Assembly (NCBI GenBank): GCA_937914675.1
Contig: CALDOC010000408.1
Span: 1-5,566 of the forward strand
DNA length: 5,566 nt
Origin: an uncultured Sulfurimonas sp.
GTDB taxonomy: Bacteria > Campylobacterota > Campylobacteria > Campylobacterales > Sulfurimonadaceae
Direction of reading: 5' to 3'
Shown here: positions 4,985-5,566 of the stretch, one piece after another
Numbering within the stretch: position 1 is the first letter of the stretch
How the letters are laid out: every line of letters starts with the position of its first letter
Translations under genes and position numbers: made by a program
The notes under the pieces: generated by a model
Databases searched by the model: none
What the model saw: only the letters and a program-made list of their open reading frames with translations
What the model was told of the DNA's origin: nothing

Positions 4985-5556
4985 TACAACGGCGACACTT
5001 CATCAAAATTCGCCTCAATTGAATCAACTTCATATCTATAAATTGTGGGATTTTGCATGTAGATGGATGGGTTGGCACCAGCTTTCATGCTCAAATGTTC
5101 CAAAAAATCTTTTGGGTTTGGCAGTTGCTCCCAAACTTGCGGCAAAAATGTCCCTTGATACCCAGCATGCTTTAAAATAAGCCCGTCAACGTTTGGGCGA
5201 ACTTTTTTCAACAAATCATTATAATCATCATACTCCAAAACCTTCGCCTCGCTTAAGACGGACACCTCCAAGGATATATGAGGCAACTCGTCAACGCTTA
5301 AAACGTCAAATCTAGGATCACTAAAAGCGGCGGCCCGCGCATTGTAAATAACGTCATCCAAAAGCTTCCGATGAGCCACGATAGAACCTATGCAACCACG
5401 CAGACGAGCATCGTAATTAAGCGTCACGAAAGAGGCTCCATACTCGTTCAAATATGGATATTTAAGCAAAACCGCCTTCTTGTTTATCTCATACTTAGAA
5501 TTAAATTTGCTAAGTATCGAGTTCTTGGCTATCTGTAATAAAACCTCGTCTAACAT
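4984..5556 (-). CDS. amrA: AmmeMemoRadiSam system protein A (AMMECR1-domain protein)
   Basis: AMMECR1-domain protein, found in bacteria, archaea and eukaryotes (human AMMECR1), usually beside Memo-like and radical SAM genes in prokaryotes. Its biochemical activity is not known to me. The 190 residues hold the whole domain: RLRGCIGS at 51-58, the family hallmark; NARAAAFSDPRF at 72-83; LPHISLEVSVLS at 91-102; DGLIL at 124-128; and GTFLPQVWEQLPNPKDFLEHL followed by MKAG at 135-160. The invariant-looking C55 in RGCIG is a candidate functional residue. Start: the ATG at 5554-5556 has AGGAAG at 5561-5566, four bases upstream. The bases TGA at 5558-5560 could be the stop of an upstream gene, plausibly the radical SAM partner, but the window ends there. 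It is cytosolic. GC content is higher than in the ATPase gene (32 of 60 bases at 5281-5340). Confidence 0.94.
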   Translation of the reverse strand: MLDEVLLQIAKNSILSKFNSKYEINKKAVLLKYPYLNEYGASFVTLNYDARLRGCIGSIVAHRKLLDDVIYNARAAAFSDPRFDVLSVDELPHISLEVSVLSEAKVLEYDDYNDLLKKVRPNVDGLILKHAGYQGTFLPQVWEQLPNPKDFLEHLSMKAGANPSIYMQNPTIYRYEVDSIEANFDEVSPL

Positions 5557-5566
5557 ATCACTTCCT

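Noticed and set aside
4866..5180. Open frames on both strands across the amrA-amrB junction
   Set aside because: They overlap conserved parts of both real genes in other frames and show no family motifs.

Overview
The window looks like a piece of a Campylobacterota chromosome (Sulfurimonas-like or a close relative). The reasons are the AT-rich composition, a ribosomal protein S10 that reads very like the Campylobacter type, promoters with clear TATAAT-type -10 boxes but no obvious -35, and tightly packed short operons. The genus is an inference from memory of these families, not from a search. There are no RNA genes, insertion sequences, CRISPR arrays, origins or Rho-independent terminators that I can support. 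No gene-free stretch reaches 300 bases; the longest is the 188 bases at 231-418.

Layout. (1) Positions 1-230, minus strand: the 5' part of rpsJ, probably the head of the S10 ribosomal-protein operon, running off the left edge. (2) 231-418: a divergent promoter region with a -10 box for each direction, a 12-base-period direct repeat and a small hairpin in the rpsJ leader, and a perfect 6+5+6 palindrome just upstream of the rightward -10. (3) 419-2038, plus strand: a two-gene unit with no spacer (TAAATG junction): a divergent AAA_14/DUF4143-type ATPase, then rnhB (ribonuclease HII). (4) 2035-4080, minus strand: a compact operon in the order luxS, a NifX-like small protein, a methyltransferase-like protein without a SAM-binding glycine loop, and a stand-alone MnmD-type tRNA methyltransferase. 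Its last stop codon overlaps that of rnhB by 4 bases. luxS has its own promoter. (5) 4142-5556, minus strand: the A (AMMECR1-domain) and B (Memo-like) proteins of the AmmeMemoRadiSam system. The radical SAM partner is expected just past the right edge.

How the genes may fit together. LuxS cleaves S-ribosylhomocysteine, which derives from the S-adenosylhomocysteine that methyltransferases such as MnmD release. The luxS operon can therefore be read as a SAM-use and recycling unit carrying two poorly understood small proteins. The AMMECR1/Memo pair is the least understood system here: its three-part conservation is known, but as far as I know its bacterial chemistry is not settled. The main revision I would make to gene boundaries is the Memo-like gene, whose start is better placed at 4936 than at 4975. 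The 4975 ATG lies in the loop of an intercistronic hairpin, while a strong Shine-Dalgarno site precedes 4936.
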